Part shown: positions 18,288 to 26,033 of the stretch, in pieces
Layout: every line of letters begins with the position of its first letter
Position numbering within the stretch: position 1 is the stretch's first letter
From: Bacillota bacterium
Lineage (GTDB): Bacteria; Bacillota; UBA4882; UBA8346
DNA length: 64,000 nucleotides
Reading direction: 5' to 3'
Assembly: GCA_023426245.1 (NCBI GenBank)
Contig: JAFABB010000007.1
Coordinates: 62,001 to 126,000 of the forward strand
Notes under the pieces: model-generated
Database searches by the model: none
Seen by the model: only the letters and a program-made list of their open reading frames with translations
Told to the model about the DNA's origin: nothing
Program-made: the position numbers and the translations under genes

Positions 18288-19523
18288 TTAATACCTTTTG
18301 ATATGTCTTAGTCTTTTTAGGTGAATACTGTAACTAAAAAAAGTTATTTTTTCGGTTTCTTTTTGTCTGATATTGTTTTTTCGTGTTGAAAGTAAAATAA
18401 ATATCACTGTTATCGCGAAGAGTTGCAGAAATCCAAATAAAAATGAATTTTGTATATTGGTTTCTAAGAGGTTCCCATACATTTTAGAAAAAATCATACC
18501 GCCAATTCCAGCTCCAACAAAACACCAAGCTGTTTCTGCACTGCTTACTTTATTGGTAGCACTAAGATATTTAATTGTACTTGGCACTATATTTCCCATG
18601 CTAAAACCGAGCCCTCCCATAATAGACAAAATGGCAATATCATTTTTCGTTACCATGTAACCGGCAGTAAATATTATTGTAAGAATTATGCTTAAATAAA
18701 TCGTATGGGTTTCTTTTTTTAAAAATCTCAGGAATGGTGTAAAAAGGATTTTTGAACTGGCTAACGATAACCAAAACACGGAATTGCAGAAATAAACCAA
18801 ACTTTGATTATGCATCTTACTCGACATAACATAAGTTCCCCAAGTTCCTACATAGATTTCAAATCCAGCGTAAAATGCAAAAAACAAATTGATTAAGATG
18901 ATAATCAACCGATTCGATTTTTTATCATTTATTATATTTTCCTTACCACCCTTTTTTGTAGATATATCCGACTTTCTTATCATAAACATGAATGCATTTA
19001 CGAGTGGCAATAAAACAAAAATAACAATTAATGTAGACATACCCTTTTGTGAAAGAACATAACCAGCAAATAATGGAGATATAAAAGTACCTATTCCATA
19101 GATGAATTGCAAATTGTTCATCAGGTTCGGCTGAACGTTTTGTTTGTACAAGTCTGAACTTATCTGGTTACCACCAACTGTTATCAAGTTTTTAAAAATC
19201 CCAAATAGAGAAAAAATTAATACGAGCATAATTAAATTTTTGCTTACACCCAAAATACACATAAGTAGACTGACACCAAGTAAGTAAAAAGAAACGATTT
19301 TAAAATAAGATATTTTTTGAAATAATTTGATTGAAAGATACGCCCCTATTAAATAGCCAAAGGATCTTGCTGAAATAATATATCCTAAGCTTGATGCTGA
19401 AAAACTTCCCTTTGTAATGTATTCATTTGTTAGTACGCCTACAGAAGTTGTTATAATTGCTATAATGAGAAACGCCAAAAGTATGTTGAAATAGTTGTAT
19501 TTGTTAATATGTTGATAGTTCAT
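18288..19523 (-). CDS. MFS transporter
   Basis: A 411-residue membrane protein with about 12 hydrophobic segments and a central basic loop (near 190-205, KKGGKENIINDKK), as in the major facilitator superfamily. No substrate motif is recognised. It is the first gene of the AT-rich minus-strand cluster with the PP-loop and DUF1284-like genes, so import or export of the cluster's small molecule is likely. The start codon at 19523 has a GAGGGG run about 14 bases away, a weak but acceptable site. Confidence 0.7.
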   Translation of the reverse strand: MNYQHINKYNYFNILLAFLIIAIITTSVGVLTNEYITKGSFSASSLGYIISARSFGYLIGAYLSIKLFQKISYFKIVSFYLLGVSLLMCILGVSKNLIMLVLIFSLFGIFKNLITVGGNQISSDLYKQNVQPNLMNNLQFIYGIGTFISPLFAGYVLSQKGMSTLIVIFVLLPLVNAFMFMIRKSDISTKKGGKENIINDKKSNRLIIILINLFFAFYAGFEIYVGTWGTYVMSSKMHNQSLVYFCNSVFWLSLASSKILFTPFLRFLKKETHTIYLSIILTIIFTAGYMVTKNDIAILSIMGGLGFSMGNIVPSTIKYLSATNKVSSAETAWCFVGAGIGGMIFSKMYGNLLETNIQNSFLFGFLQLFAITVIFILLSTRKNNIRQKETEKITFFSYSIHLKRLRHIKRY

Positions 19524-19773
19524 GCTGACGCTCGCTATATCCCCTCTAAATAGTATCTAACAAAATCTGGAATATAAGAGATATTTTAATGTTTATTTGT
19601 AAAAAATTCAAGATATTTACAAATAAATTTATATTTGTATTATGTCTGTGTTGAGAGAGAACTTTCTCTGTCAAGGAAAGAACCTTTATTATCATGGGAT
19701 GCAGAGACTTACGGATCGGAACATGAGACATAAAAAATTTGGTTACGGGTCAAAGTAACCCAATTTGTAAGAG

Positions 19774-19975
19774 GGATGTAGGAGTCTGTTCAATTGCGTC
19801 AGCATTCCTACGGCGTTTACGGAGAAACGCCGACATAGAGGGGAATCCCTGGGGGAACGGTTCCCCCGGGCGGCGGGATTCAAAAGGGTGTGCCGTTCAC
19901 ACCCTTTTGCCTTAGGGGTTGCAGGGGAACGGGTGGTGTCCCCTGTTGAGAACAATGTCGACTTCTTTTTAAACT
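19774..19975 (+). repeat. Hairpin repeat, copy R2 (3' portion)
   Basis: Begins in the GGGATGTAGGAGTC part. Stem E is CGGCGTTT 19811-19818 with AAACGCCG 19825-19832. It is followed by the GGGAATCCC/GGGATTC stem, stem G (CAAAAGGGTGTG with CACACCCTTTTG around CCGTT) and stem H (CAGGGGA with TCCCCTG). It ends TTGAGAACAATGTCGACTT, as do copies R4 and R5. The sequence upstream to 19524 is AT-rich with no gene. Confidence 0.75.
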
Positions 19976-20074
19976 CCATATCCCCAGAACTTTATCGTGG
20001 GGCTGGGCTTTTTCGTCCGTCATTCCTTGTGCATTTTTTTGGGATTAAAACCCCCCCCCGAAAATAGACAAAGA

Positions 20075-20103
20075 TTGACCCAAACAAATGGTTGCGATAA
20101 TGT
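20075..20103 (+). promoter_or_regulatory. Promoter of 109-residue gene, copy 1
   Basis: TTGACC at 20075-20080 and TAATGT at 20098-20103, spacer 17. The same positions in the second copy read TTGACA/TATTGT (23445-23473), so the promoter is conserved with the gene. About 120 bases of leader separate it from the start codon. Confidence 0.6.
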
Positions 20104-20226
20104 TTAAGTAGAAATTAATTTGTACCAATGAAATCCATTACAACGAGTCTAGAAGTGAAATAAAAGAATAAATCAAGCACCAAGTAGAACTTGAAATTGG
20201 GTTTTGCATAAAAAAGGAGTATTGTT

Positions 20227-20556
20227 ATGATCGACATAAAAGAATCCGACTGGAAGTATTTACGGAACCTGAAAAAGGTTTTACTTGATCGTTTATCCAA
20301 CCAGATCTTGGATGATATTCGCACAGAATGCGGCCTGGAAAAACGGGAGCAGGATGCCCATGAACAATACCTCAAAGTTTATGACCTCATCAAAAAGAAG
20401 GACAAGATGGTTGCCGATTGCTTCGATGATTGGAGTCGGAGCGATCTAATCTTCAATATATTATTCTTAATCAAGTATAAGGTCATAACCGATGAAGAAG
20501 TCGCCCAACTATCGGAAGAGACCAAAGAACGGTTAAAGTTTCATTTGGATAATTAA
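20227..20556 (+). CDS. Uncharacterised 109-residue helical protein, copy 1
   Basis: A soluble, highly charged, probably all-helical protein: IKESDWKYLRNLKK at the N-terminus, a KREQDAHEQYLKVYDLI middle and FDDWSRSDLIFNILFLI, ending SEETKERLKFHLDN. There are no cysteine clusters or catalytic motifs. AAGGAG precedes the ATG by 8 bases. A paralogue at 23595 is about 80% identical, with conserved promoter, leader and downstream repeat, so an approximately 800-base unit was duplicated. I do not recognise the family. Its tight linkage to the hairpin repeat suggests it could bind or help maintain that element, but this is only inferred. Confidence 0.7.
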   Translation: MIDIKESDWKYLRNLKKVLLDRLSNQILDDIRTECGLEKREQDAHEQYLKVYDLIKKKDKMVADCFDDWSRSDLIFNILFLIKYKVITDEEVAQLSEETKERLKFHLDN

Positions 20557-20603
20557 AGTGTTGCTATAAGCGGGCCTGGAATGGACAGACGATTTCCTCC
20601 CGA

Positions 20604-20860
20604 AAAAGATGCCGCGCCGCCGACATCCTTGATCGGCGGTTATTGTTTGTTCGAGAAGCCTTGTTTATTGTTGTTTCAAGAAGATTGTAAGCAGAATATT
20701 TACGCTAAGAAATATACAGATTTGTCAGCTCCGATATGGTCAATAGGAGGTTGACCACGCGGCCTTGATAAATGGACGTATCATGGTCCGTCAGCCAACA
20801 GAATTGCCCAAGAAGACGACTACACGGATGTAGGAGTCAGTGAAATCGCGCAAGCACTCC
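20604..20860 (+). repeat. Hairpin repeat, copy R3 (5' portion)
   Basis: Starts with stem A (CCGCCGA/TCGGCGG). Stem B is GGTCAA 20738-20743 with TTGACC 20751-20756. Stem C is GGCCTTGATA 20761-20770 with TATCATGGTC 20779-20788. Stem C has a different sequence from R1 and R4 yet still pairs, with a mismatch kept at the same central position. The repeat breaks off after GATGTAGGAGTC, where unrelated sequence begins. Confidence 0.75.
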
Positions 20861-21165
20861 ATTCATCATCTGTGCGGATTGCTCCGCAAGGGTTTGCGGG
20901 TTGACGAATGAGGAGGCAACCGGGACCGCTATACTTTAGTGGGCCCGGCCCGAAGTGACAACTTAATCGGCTGTTGTCGGCTGGCTAAAAGAGGCCGTTA
21001 TGTTTCCATAGCGGCCTCGCACCAAACAGGGAATACCACAGACAGAAAAACACAGCGATACCTCCTCATGTACCGCCGTTTGGCTTACTCTGTATTATTT
21101 GGGCGCACAACTATCCAGCCGCCGTAACAACGGTTTTTTTTATTTCCGTTGTCTGGCGGCATTTT
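20861..21165. other. Intergenic stretch with hairpins, no gene
   Basis: The continuation of R3 is replaced by foreign-looking sequence here. It contains GAGGCCG/CGGCCTC around 20991-21018 and ACAACGG/CCGTTGT around a T-run at about 21127-21153, the latter able to end transcription near the 3' end of the methyltransferase gene. It may be the edge of an inserted resistance-type cassette spanning to about 23320. Confidence 0.35.
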
Positions 21166-21239
21166 GGGTAGAACCTATTAGTTAGGTTCTTTTCACTTCT
21201 TTATCAATCTTTTTGCATAGACAGTAGCGTCCGGCTCAA

Positions 21240-21956
21240 TTATTTTTTTCGCAAGACGAAAGCGATAAAGTTTAGATATTTCCCGCCGCCTGCGCCCATT
21301 GTTTTGCGGTCATTGACCGCAATCTCATTTTCCTGGTTCAGCCAATCCGCCCAAACTTCCTCGTTGCTTTCCATCTCGTATATGGAAACAACTTCGGCGT
21401 CCCGGCTGCTATTTACTATTTCCGTCCAATAAATAATATCGCGCAGATAAGCAAGCTGTTCCGAGGTCCACGAGAGAAGCAATTCTTTTGGCAGGTTATC
21501 ATGGCAATCCTTTTTCAGGCCGGGTACACAGGCATATATATACCCGCCACGCTTGACGAAAGGCAGCAGTTTTGCGTCTAAATACTCCGGGTCACGGCCC
21601 CAATAATTATACGAATCGGTACTGACTACCGCATCGAAAAATTCTTTCTCAAAGGGCAAGGCGGTGGCGTCAGCCTTAACGGGAGTAATTTGTTCAAGGG
21701 TTAACCCCATTTCATAAAAAAATCTACGGTTTTCCTGTGGTTCACTCCATAAATCGGCGGCGTAAACCTTGAAGCCATAATCTTTTACGAGCATAACGCT
21801 TGTAAGCCCTTGCCCGCTTCCAAGGTCGCAGACGAGACTTCCAGCGGGGATTTTATGATTTAGCAGCATTTCTTCCTGCAATTTGAACGGGTTAGGCCCC
21901 ATGATTTTAGCCAGTAATTTGGGGGTATTGTACTTTTGGCTTTTAGCATACTCCAT
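21240..21956 (-). CDS. Class I SAM-dependent methyltransferase
   Basis: A 238-residue Rossmann-fold methyltransferase. Motif I is VCDLGSGQGLTSVML near 42-56, the acidic ligand YAADLW near 69, motif II PVKADATALPF near 92-102, and FDAVVSTDSYNYW near 108-120. The substrate is unclear; the family is that of small-molecule methylases. AAGGAG lies eight bases before the ATG. It starts 12 bases after rsgA and shares its attenuated leader, so both respond to the same signal. Methylation of a ribosome-targeting drug, or of the ribosome itself, would fit, but nothing proves it. Confidence 0.7.
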   Translation of the reverse strand: MEYAKSQKYNTPKLLAKIMGPNPFKLQEEMLLNHKIPAGSLVCDLGSGQGLTSVMLVKDYGFKVYAADLWSEPQENRRFFYEMGLTLEQITPVKADATALPFEKEFFDAVVSTDSYNYWGRDPEYLDAKLLPFVKRGGYIYACVPGLKKDCHDNLPKELLLSWTSEQLAYLRDIIYWTEIVNSSRDAEVVSIYEMESNEEVWADWLNQENEIAVNDRKTMGAGGGKYLNFIAFVLRKK

Positions 21957-21968
21957 TGTGATTGCTCC

Positions 21969-23045
21969 TTATCTATTGTTCTTGTCTTTAATATGCTTCT
22001 TTAACTGTTTCATTTCACCCTTGCCGCCGAACATTCTATTGAGTTTCTCGTTTTCAAGCTGGCGGGCATTTAATCCGGCGTATGATACTTCCCGTTGCAA
22101 TTTTTGATAGCTCTCAAAGCGCTTTTCGGACAATGTTCCATTTTCGATTGCGTCTCTAATGGCGCAGCCCGGCTCTGCTCCGTGAGAACAGTCGCCAAAT
22201 TTGCACCGGGCGGAAATCTCTTCAATATCCTCAAAGGTTTTTGACAGGTTGCCCGTATAAATCTGCAACTCCCGCATACCGGGCGTATCGATCACAATAC
22301 CGCCATTTGGCAATAGCAATAGTTGGCGGTGGGTTGTGGTATGTCTGCCCTTGGCATCATCTTCCCGTATAGCTTTTGTTGCAAGCACATTCTGCCCCAT
22401 AAGGCGGTTAATAAGTGTGGACTTGCCAACTCCCGATGAACCGACAAACGCAATCGTCTTTCCTTGCCCGATATAAGCGTTAATCTCGTCAAACCCATCC
22501 CCGTTTTCAGAAGAACAGGTAATAACAACCGCACCCATGCTCACGGAAGCAATATCCTCCAACTTCAACGGTAAATCATCACACAAATCAGATTTCGTCA
22601 GAACGATAACCGGGGTTGCCATGCTGTCCCAAGCAATTGTTAAATACCGCTCTATTCGTCGAATATTAAAATCTGCATTGAGCGACATGCAAATGAAGAT
22701 AGTATCGATATTGGTCGCAATAACCTGTCCGGCATTTTCCGTACCGGCGGCTTGCCGCGCTAAAACACTTTTGCGGCGCAGGATATGATGAATGATTGCA
22801 TTGCCGGTACTTCCGTCCACTCGGTCAATCATCACCCAATCCCCAACGGCGGGAAAGCTGGTTTGGTCGTCTGCATTGTAAGCAAGTTTTCCTGAAACAC
22901 TCGCGTCTATTTCACCGCATTCATTGATTACTCTGTATAATTCACGGTGTTGCTCGGTCACTCTGGCAATAAACAGACCATCATATATGGTCGCTTCCTG
23001 TTTAAAGCGTTCATTTAGTCCGTAGTTTTTCAAATTGATATTCAC
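21969..23045 (-). CDS. rsgA: RsgA-like circularly permuted GTPase
   Basis: A 358-residue ribosome-small-subunit-dependent GTPase. The G motifs come in permuted order: TKSD (G4), then the Walker loop VGSSGVGKSTLINRL, then DTPGMREL (G3). The C-terminal zinc knuckle CKFGDCSHGAEPGC follows. RsgA binds the 30S subunit during maturation. The GTG at 23045 is preferred (AAAGGA upstream, family-like N-terminus); a TTG at 23066 is possible. It is preceded by an attenuator leader of the kind seen before ribosome-protection resistance genes, which is odd for a housekeeping gene, so this may be an accessory paralogue. Confidence 0.85.
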   Translation of the reverse strand: MNINLKNYGLNERFKQEATIYDGLFIARVTEQHRELYRVINECGEIDASVSGKLAYNADDQTSFPAVGDWVMIDRVDGSTGNAIIHHILRRKSVLARQAAGTENAGQVIATNIDTIFICMSLNADFNIRRIERYLTIAWDSMATPVIVLTKSDLCDDLPLKLEDIASVSMGAVVITCSSENGDGFDEINAYIGQGKTIAFVGSSGVGKSTLINRLMGQNVLATKAIREDDAKGRHTTTHRQLLLLPNGGIVIDTPGMRELQIYTGNLSKTFEDIEEISARCKFGDCSHGAEPGCAIRDAIENGTLSEKRFESYQKLQREVSYAGLNARQLENEKLNRMFGGKGEMKQLKKHIKDKNNR

Positions 23046-23073
23046 TGATTCAGAATCCTTTCGCAAAGTATGC

Positions 23074-23190
23074 GTGTACCCAATAGCCTTGCGACAATAA
23101 AAAAGCGTAGTTACCCACTACGCTGCAAAACAAACCAAAAGGTGTTGGATAAACACTTCTCTGGTCATTCCGTAAGGCATTTGGGTACAC
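23074..23190 (-). promoter_or_regulatory. Translation-coupled attenuator before rsgA
   Basis: On the minus strand a terminator hairpin (AGCGTAGT/ACTACGCT, 23104-23124) is followed by a T-run. It is enclosed by a 10-bp perfect inverted repeat: GTGTACCCAA at 23074-23083 and its complement at 23181-23190. A short reading frame ends inside the hairpin's first arm, so ribosome position would decide between termination and read-through. Confidence 0.7.
23118..23180 (-). CDS. Leader peptide (20 residues)
   Basis: The frame reads MPYGMTREVFIQHLLVCFAA and its TAG stop lies in the 5' arm of the terminator hairpin. From memory it resembles leader peptides before tet(M)/tet(W)-type genes; a search must confirm. 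The ribosome binding site is weak. A still shorter frame (MDVGRPIR) lies at 23232-23258. Confidence 0.5.
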   Translation of the reverse strand: MPYGMTREVFIQHLLVCFAA

Positions 23191-23287
23191 AAAATAAGCA
23201 GGTCAAAATCCCGCTTCTGTGATACAAATAATTACCTTATCGGACGACCGACATCCATACACCTCTTTCTGATAATTAATTATATAT

Positions 23288-23316
23288 AAAGTAACACCAT
23301 ATCGCAGAATTGTCAA
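23288..23316 (-). promoter_or_regulatory. Promoter of the rsgA leader
   Basis: On the minus strand, TTGACA (23311-23316) and TACTTT (23288-23293) with a 17-base spacer, just upstream of the leader frames. Confidence 0.6.
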
Positions 23317-23444
23317 ATCCCTATCATTGTATCATTTTTTAGTATTCCACTAAACGGCAAGCAGGGCAAATGTGCATACACAGTTGAATAAGAGATAGCT
23401 TTAAAAAACTTATTTGCTAGTAAATTTCAGAAAATAGACAAAGT

Positions 23445-23473
23445 TTGACATAAACAAATGTTTGCGATATTGT
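23445..23473 (+). promoter_or_regulatory. Promoter of 109-residue gene, copy 2
   Basis: TTGACA at 23445-23450 and TATTGT at 23468-23473, spacer 17. Conserved with copy 1 at 20075-20103, including the following GTTTAAGT. Confidence 0.65.
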
Positions 23474-23594
23474 TTAAGTGGGAAAAATTAGTACCTATGA
23501 ACCAGTTGCAACGAATCCTGAGATGAAATAAAACAATGGAGCAGGAATTAAGCTGAACTTGAAAATGGCTTGTGCATAAAAAAGGAGTACTGTT

Positions 23595-23924
23595 ATGAAC
23601 GAAATTAAAGAATCCGACTGGAAGTATTTACGGAACCTGAAAAAGGAATTACTTAACCGTTTATGCAACCGGATCTTGGATGATGTCCGCACAGAATGCG
23701 GCATGGAAAAACGGGAGCCGGATGCCCATGAACAATACCTCAAAGTATATGGCCTCTTAGAAACGGGAGACCGGATGATTGCCCAATGTTTCGATGATTG
23801 GCGCCGGAGTAACGTGATCTTTAATATATTATTCTTAATTAAGTATAAGGTCATAACCGATGAAGAAGTCGCCCAACTATCGGATGAGACCAAAGAACGG
23901 TTAAAGTTTCATTTGGATAATTAA
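23595..23924 (+). CDS. Uncharacterised 109-residue helical protein, copy 2
   Basis: A paralogue of 20227-20556 of identical length. Differences cluster in the middle (LLETGDRMIAQCFDDW against LIKKKDKMVADCFDDW), while the last 25 residues are almost unchanged. AAGGAG stands before the ATG. The reading frame is intact in both copies, which argues that the protein is still selected. It is followed after about 45 bases by the nearly full hairpin repeat R4, the same spacing as copy 1 and R3. The role is unknown. Confidence 0.7.
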   Translation: MNEIKESDWKYLRNLKKELLNRLCNRILDDVRTECGMEKREPDAHEQYLKVYGLLETGDRMIAQCFDDWRRSNVIFNILFLIKYKVITDEEVAQLSDETKERLKFHLDN

Positions 23925-23967
23925 AGTGTTGCTATAAACGATCCTGGAATGGACAGACGATTCCCTT

Positions 23968-24405
23968 CCGAAAAAGATGCCGGGCCGCCGACCTCCTTGA
24001 TCGGCGGTGATTGTTTGTTCAAGTACGAGATATTGTTGATTCAAGAAGTTCTGAAGGCTAGATATTAAGGCTAAAAAAAAATACAGATTTGTTGGCTTCG
24101 AAATGGTCGGTAGGAGGTTGACCAACGCGGGTTAGATTTAGGACGAATCTCACCCGTCGGCAAACAGAGTTACCCAAGAAGACGACTACAGGGATGTAGG
24201 AGTCTGTTAAATCAATGCAAGTATTCCTTCGACATTCAAAGAGGAATGTCGCGATAGAGGGGGAACCCGGGGGACTCAGCCCCCCGGGCCGGTGGGTTCC
24301 TTCGCGATGCGAGCATCGCGCGGGATGATCCGGCTACAACCCTTGGCCTTGGAGGTGCAGGAGGGCGGGTAGCGCCTCCTGTTGAGAACAACGCCGACTT
24401 AATTG
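23968..24405 (+). repeat. Hairpin repeat, copy R4
   Basis: A nearly full copy. Stem B appears as GGTCGG/TTGACC with G-T pairs. Stem C is GGGTTAGATT 24129-24138 with AATCTCACCC 24146-24155. Stem E is CGACATTC 24230-24237 with GAATGTCG 24244-24251. Stem H is CAGGAGG/CCTCCTG instead of CAGGGGA/TCCCCTG. The end is TTGAGAACAACGCCGACTT. Stem G is replaced by a CGCGATGCGAGCATCGCG hairpin. Confidence 0.75.
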
Positions 24406-24544
24406 AATGGTAATTGTTGGCATTTCTATTATTTAACGGGAAAATGATTAAGGTGGCATATTTTCTATTGGACCACCTTAAAACCCCACGTGGAATAAGG
24501 ATCTCATGAAGCCAGGAATGGGTTGCTGTTGAGGGAGGCTCAAC

Positions 24545-24736
24545 ATACTTTATTTGACGGGGTTGTATGACGACTACGAATCAATTTGCAATGATTAGAT
24601 CAAAGAAGATTACGGCAATGGACGGGAGTATTGCGCGTTACATGGAAAGCAGTTATTGATATTGCCAGGTAATGAAGGGAACAGGCTGTCGAGGAAGTTT
24701 ATTGAATGGTATAATGAGAAGGTGTTTGTTTCGTGA
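24545..24736 (+). pseudogene. Decayed HNH-like gene, C-terminal fragment
   Basis: A frame with one internal stop reads LYDDYESICND, stop, then IKEDYGNGREYCALHGKQ and LSRKFIEWYNEKVFVS to a TGA at 24734-24736. The pattern LHGK...LP...P/LSRKFIEW(Y/H)N resembles the C-terminal region of HNH-type endonucleases; the family call is tentative. Related pieces occur at 15775 and about 29030, always next to hairpin repeats. Confidence 0.4.
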
Positions 24737-24766
24737 AATCTTTTTTGTTAATAGGTTTGAGGGTAA

Positions 24767-25075
24767 TTGATCCAGGAGGTCATTAATGAAATTAATTATA
24801 GATTAATTATAAATTTGATTCCGCTAATCTTTATTGTATCAATAGGTTTTATGTTTCAAATCTCAGCGAATCGGAAAGCTAAATGGAAACTAGCCCAATT
24901 TATGAAAGATGTACAAGGTGAATTGATTTTTTCAACGTGGACTTTGTTTGGGGAGTTGCGATGGGCATATTGGGGGAAAATGTTCAGATCCAATTACATA
25001 TTTTCTTTTAAAGTAAAAGATAAACTTCATAATGGATATTTGATTTCGTGGTTAGGTAAGCATAAAGAAGAATGA
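24767..25075 (+). CDS. Small hypothetical membrane protein
   Basis: A frame of 102 residues with one strong membrane segment near the N-terminus (about 12-30, LIINLIPLIFIVSIGFMF) and a basic, aromatic-rich tail (WAYWGKMFRSNYIFSFKVK). The start is uncertain: TTG at 24767 has GAGGG close upstream, while an excellent AGGAGG at 24774-24779 leads into an ATG that is out of frame and stops after six codons. This may be a frameshifted or leader-coupled gene. I do not recognise a family. Confidence 0.4.
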   Translation: MIQEVINEINYRLIINLIPLIFIVSIGFMFQISANRKAKWKLAQFMKDVQGELIFSTWTLFGELRWAYWGKMFRSNYIFSFKVKDKLHNGYLISWLGKHKEE

Positions 25076-25228
25076 ATGATCGATGGAGAATGGGTTGAAG
25101 ACCCGGTATGTTTTATAAAAAAGAAAAAGACATAAATCGTAACAAAGAAATTCCCCTCTCATGTCGAAAGTCTTCCGGTATTTCTCAATCAATCCTCAGC
25201 TCATCATGAAAGAAGGAGATTGCATCCA

Positions 25229-25930
25229 ATGTCAACCATCCCAAAACTTCTGGCCGAATTAACCAAACACCATTTTCCTTCCGTCTTCAACCCCTGGTCC
25301 GACTACGATCCGGATCTTGATATAGGCCCGAACGCCCCGGCGATCCGGCGCGATCAGTTGCAACAATATTTGAAGATCCGCCAGGGCCGGGCCCGTTATC
25401 TGTTTCTCGCCGAAGCCGTAGGCTATCAGGGCGGCCGGTTCTCCGGCATCCCCATCACATCCGAACGCATCCTCCTGGGTTTCCATGATAAGGTCCGGCC
25501 CGGGGACGTCATCAGCGGTCCCTGCCGGCGCACCAGCCGTCCGGATTGCCCATTCCTAAACACCACCGAACAAGCCAAAGGTATGGCCGAACCCACCGCC
25601 ACGATTGTCTGGGGAACCTTGCTGGCTCACGGTCTAAAACCGGAGGACTTTGTGTTTTGGAACACTTTCCCCTTTCATCCCTATAACCCGAAGAGTCCTC
25701 GCAAAACCCTAAGCAATCGTACCCCCACCGCAGCCGAACTAGCCTGTGGGGCGGAAATTTTTCAGCATTTTCGGGCCCTATTCCCGGCGGTCCTGATTTT
25801 CGCTGTCGGTACGAAAGCCAGCCAAACACTGACGGAGCTGAATATTTCATTTTCTCATCTGCCGCATCCCGCCAACGGGCATGCTAATCAATTCCGGGAG
25901 ACAGTGGAAAAACAGGTGGGAAGAGTATGA
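25229..25930 (+). CDS. Uracil-DNA-glycosylase-like protein
   Basis: A 233-residue protein resembling the uracil-DNA glycosylase superfamily. Seen are YLFLAEAVGYQGGRFSGIP near 58-76, where the family has its Gly-rich substrate loop, VFWNTFPFHPYNP near 148-160 (the active-site Asn and following Pro-rich strand), and SHLPHPANGHANQF near 207-220, where the catalytic-side HP(S/A) loop lies. AAGGAG precedes the ATG at 25229. A decayed copy lies at 28575-28989. DNA repair of uracil is expected, though some such proteins belong to defence loci. Confidence 0.7.
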   Translation: MSTIPKLLAELTKHHFPSVFNPWSDYDPDLDIGPNAPAIRRDQLQQYLKIRQGRARYLFLAEAVGYQGGRFSGIPITSERILLGFHDKVRPGDVISGPCRRTSRPDCPFLNTTEQAKGMAEPTATIVWGTLLAHGLKPEDFVFWNTFPFHPYNPKSPRKTLSNRTPTAAELACGAEIFQHFRALFPAVLIFAVGTKASQTLTELNISFSHLPHPANGHANQFRETVEKQVGRV

Positions 25931-26033
25931 CCATTACCAATTAGTCTGTAACACTTGGAAGGGGTATGTATCAGAGCCTTGTCCATCCCGGATCCTTGAC
26001 TTGAATTGTTCTTTTATTCATTTTGGCTATCCT

